From the NCBI GenBank assembly GCA_030539415.1, contig JAUNSE010000083.1:1-7761 (forward strand): DNA of 7,761 nt. The letters are read 5' to 3'. The notes under the pieces are model-generated. The model saw only the letters and a program-made list of their open reading frames with translations. It had not been told where the DNA came from and ran no database searches. The stretch is from Desulfovibrionaceae bacterium (GTDB taxonomy: Bacteria > Desulfobacterota > Desulfovibrionia > Desulfovibrionales > Desulfovibrionaceae). This document shows positions 6,390 through 7,761 of the stretch, piece by piece. Both the position numbers and the translations under genes were made by a program. The first letter of the stretch is position 1. Each line of letters opens with the position of its first letter.

Positions 6390-6442
6390 CGGACGAAGCG
6401 GCAGTCCGGCCCAGCCAGTTGTCCGGTCTGCCGCCTCGTCCG
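6390..6442 (+). promoter_or_regulatory. Long imperfect hairpin between HNH copies 2 and 3
   Basis: Three paired segments stack with two single mismatches. CGGACGA (6390-6396) pairs with TCGTCCG (6436-6442). GCGGCAG (6398-6404) pairs with CTGCCGC (6428-6434). CCGG (6406-6409) pairs with CCGG (6423-6426). This gives 18 base pairs around a 13-nt loop (6410-6422). The hairpin starts 3 bp after the copy 2 stop and ends at the GGGGAG ribosome site of copy 3. No T-run follows, so it is not a classic terminator. It may set mRNA processing, stability or copy 3 translation, or be an inserted REP-like element. Confidence 0.65.
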
Positions 6443-6455
6443 GGGAGAAAGGTCC

Positions 6456-7214
6456 GTGATCACCATCGAAAAGAACGCCTGCCCGCCGTGGCTGGCAGAG
6501 ATTGGGAAGCACAATCCCCGAAAGACCTATGACAGACTGACCGTCTCCCAGCGGGAGAGGCTGCGCGGCGCCCTGCTCGAGGAGCAGGGCTGGGTCTGCG
6601 CCTTCTGCGGCGAGCCCCTGGGATGGCTTGATTCGTCCCGGGGCTGGACGGGGGAGGACATGGACTGCCGGGAGCGGGAGCTGCTGTGCTTTTTCCTTCC
6701 CGATGATGTCGCCTGGCTCCGCGGCAGGCACCCCGCCGTCATACGGCAGGAGGAATTTCGGCCGGGCCTCCCCCACAACGTGCGCAACGCGCATCTCAAA
6801 GCGCAGTCCGTGAACCCCGAGCTTTCGCTGGACTACGGCAATCTCGTTGCCTCCTGCGATGCCTCGCACGCATGGGGAAGGCACTGCGACGTGATGCAGG
6901 GGGCGCGCACGGCGCCGGTGTCGCCTCTGGAGAAGAACTGCCTCTCCCTGTTCTCCTTCGACCGTTCGGGCCGCATTCTTCCCAATCCGGGGAAGGGCGC
7001 AGCCGACAGGAAGAGGGCGTCGGACACCATAGATATGCTCGGCCTGAACGCGGGAGACCTGAGAATCAAGCGCTGCATGATGCTGAAATTCTGCGGGTGG
7101 ATCCTGCGGGACAGTCCGGCCAGGCTGAAGCTGATGCTGGAAAGGGACAGCCTGGGGCGCCATATGCCCTTTCATTTCGTGGCGCGGTCCTTTTTCCGCC
7201 CCGCGGGGGCATGA
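6456..7214 (+). CDS. PtuB-like HNH nuclease family protein, copy 3 (with internal insertion)
   Basis: With GTG 6456 as start the protein has 252 residues. This start is preferred because GGGGAG lies 8 nt upstream, because ITIEKNACPPWL aligns with the copy 2 N-terminus, and because the zinc-knuckle cysteines then fall at 48 and 51 as in copies 1 and 2. An upstream ATG at 6387 (overlapping the copy 2 stop as TGATG) would add 23 residues including CPVC, but those codons coincide with the hairpin. Landmarks: C48-x2-C51, VRNAHLKAQS (HNH His113), LDYGNLVASC (Asn129, Cys134), RHCD (Cys144), NC, RILPNP and a DTIDMLGLNAGDL helix. About 33 extra residues (around 64-103) sit between the knuckle and His113. 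The protein is more distant from copies 1 and 2 than they are from each other. It is probably an alternative nuclease subunit. Confidence 0.82.
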   Translation: MITIEKNACPPWLAEIGKHNPRKTYDRLTVSQRERLRGALLEEQGWVCAFCGEPLGWLDSSRGWTGEDMDCRERELLCFFLPDDVAWLRGRHPAVIRQEEFRPGLPHNVRNAHLKAQSVNPELSLDYGNLVASCDASHAWGRHCDVMQGARTAPVSPLEKNCLSLFSFDRSGRILPNPGKGAADRKRASDTIDMLGLNAGDLRIKRCMMLKFCGWILRDSPARLKLMLERDSLGRHMPFHFVARSFFRPAGA

Positions 7215-7272
7215 GGGCTGCGGCCTTCTGCCTGCGAAGCGGTGACGAGGCTTCGGCCCCGGCGTGCCGCCC

Positions 7273-7304
7273 TTGAAGAATGCGAAACTTTTTGTGCTTA
7301 TAGT
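7273..7304 (+). promoter_or_regulatory. Possible promoter in the 3' non-coding region
   Basis: TATAGT (7299-7304, 5 of 6 to the -10 consensus) stands in the only A/T-rich patch of this region. The only -35-like hexamer, TTGAAG (7273-7278), is 20 bp away, which is too long, so the match is partial. A TG lies 2 bp before the -10, one base off the extended -10 position. Transcription would begin near 7311, exactly at a hairpin. Confidence 0.3.
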
Positions 7305-7310
7305 CCGGGA

Positions 7311-7438
7311 CATAGCCGCGGATGACGGACGAAGGCTATACGGAAGACGCGTGCAGATGCCGCCGCCTTTCGGAGCGATGCCCTGCAGTATGGCAGAGGC
7401 GTTCCAGACCTTGCGGCGGCTTCGGGCAACTTCCCGAG
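7311..7438 (+). ncRNA. Possible structured RNA
   Basis: Downstream of the -10-like element come ATAGCC/GGCTAT (7312-7317 with 7334-7339), then a long hairpin with GCCGCCGC/GCGGCGGC (7359-7366 with 7413-7420) that contains an inner GGAGCG/CGTTCC stem (7371-7376 with 7399-7404). A TCGGG/CCCGA stem follows (7422-7426 with 7433-7437). I match it to no known RNA family, and the 3' end is undefined. In GC-rich DNA such stems also occur by chance. Confidence 0.2.
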
Positions 7439-7642
7439 CTGCCGTTCCTCGGCCCTCACGCCCGCTCGGCCGACCTCCCTCCAGGGCCCGGCAGAGCGGG
7501 CGGCAGGCGTTCTTTGCTACGGACATCTCCGCTCCGGCGGGCGGAGCCCGTCAATCCCTTCTGCCGCTCCGTGAAGAGGCGGCCTGCGGCCGCTTTGTGG
7601 AAAAGGCCGGCAGCGGCAGATCCTCAAATCGCCTTCCGTGCG

Positions 7643-7682
7643 CCCCCGGGCCGGATTTCACCGGCCGAAGCCGGTCCGGGGG
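7643..7682. repeat. 12-bp inverted repeat near the window end
   Basis: CCCCCGGGCCGG (7643-7654) pairs with CCGGTCCGGGGG (7671-7682) along its full length with one G-T pair. Inside it GGCCGG (7649-7654) can alternatively pair with CCGGCC (7661-7666). No T-run follows on either strand, so it is not a standard terminator. It may be a structural element or a by-product of high GC. Confidence 0.45.
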
Positions 7683-7761
7683 GACGGGAGGAGCGGCTTC
7701 AGCCGGCGGAAAAGCCCTGCTGCCGCGAATGATGAAGGACGGCGCCTCCTGCTGACAAAAT

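Larger units (their letters stand above)
7215..7761. other. Non-coding or unassigned region after the operon
   Basis: Open frames here (for example 7322-7732 and 7264-7755 on the plus strand) give Arg/Pro/Ala-rich, low-information translations without a domain, so I do not call a gene. There is no clear intrinsic terminator for the operon; a 6-bp hairpin (CGAAGC 7235-7240, GCTTCG 7250-7255) has no T-run close behind it. An A/T-rich patch with a -10-like TATAGT lies at 7273-7304. Several hairpins follow, and a long inverted repeat lies at 7643-7682. The next gene probably starts beyond the window. Confidence 0.5.

Noticed and set aside
6387..6455. ATG at 6387 as the start of HNH copy 3, adding a 23-residue extension with a CPVC motif
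   Set aside because: The GTG at 6456 has the better ribosome site, restores the copy 2-like N-terminus and puts the zinc-knuckle cysteines at 48 and 51 as in both paralogs. The extra segment is explained by the hairpin.
3918..7214. A retron with reverse transcriptase and msr-msd RNA
   Set aside because: ATPase plus HNH resembles retron-associated genes, but no reverse transcriptase motifs are found in any frame in the window.
6366..7526. 386-residue minus-strand open frame, starting at 7526 with a GGAG-like site
   Set aside because: Most of it is antisense to HNH copy 3, which is clearly conserved. The non-overlapping part has no recognisable domain. I kept no call, though the first 100 or so codons are not excluded.
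7264..7755. Two overlapping plus-strand open frames (7264-7755 and 7322-7732)
   Set aside because: Low-complexity Arg/Pro/Ala/Gly translations, no ribosome sites, no domains; expected by chance in GC-rich DNA.
1..7761. CRISPR array, tRNA, rRNA or insertion sequence
   Set aside because: No regularly spaced repeats, no tRNA- or rRNA-like segments and no transposase-like protein are visible on either strand.

Overview
The window is GC-rich and gene-dense, with good Shine-Dalgarno sites and hairpin-plus-T-run terminators, as in a high-GC Gram-negative bacterium. The gene mix would suit a Desulfovibrio-type organism, but that is a guess: there is no rRNA, tRNA or marker gene to settle it.

Layout. 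(1) Positions 1-1070: the 3' end of an unrecognised gene with strongly biased codons. It meets an in-frame TGA at 690-692, and the same frame then stays open for another 104 codons to 1004. A strong intrinsic terminator follows at 1035-1070. (2) Positions 1269-2183: a DMT/EamA-family inner-membrane transporter. It converges on a minus-strand gene (2319-3509) for a secreted protein with an 11-residue repeat and a possible LprI-like region. A shared hairpin at 2238-2280 can terminate from both sides. (3) Positions 3510-3917: a divergent non-coding region holding a candidate promoter, repeated CATTTTGC half-sites and a perfect palindrome. (4) Positions 3918-7214: a four-gene operon that looks like an anti-phage defence module. 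It encodes a PtuA-like (Septu / retron-associated) SMC-type ATPase followed by three tandem paralogous PtuB-like (TIGR02646-like) HNH nuclease proteins. The first two junctions overlap by 4 bp (GTGA and ATGA). The third holds a long imperfect hairpin. (5) Positions 7215-7761: no convincing gene, but an A/T-rich promoter-like patch followed by several inverted repeats.

How the genes may work together. In known Septu systems a PtuA ATPase complex carries PtuB HNH nuclease subunits and restricts phage. Here one ATPase is followed by three diverged nuclease subunits where one is usual. Copies 1 and 2 are close relatives and share a 44-nt identical DNA block. Copy 3 is more diverged and carries about 33 extra residues between its zinc knuckle and its HNH histidine. 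Copy 1 has lost several conserved positions. The operon uses AGG/AGA arginine codons heavily while the adjacent transporter gene seems to use none, which fits horizontal acquisition. I see no reverse transcriptase or retron RNA, so Septu-like is the best label, as an expanded or variant form.
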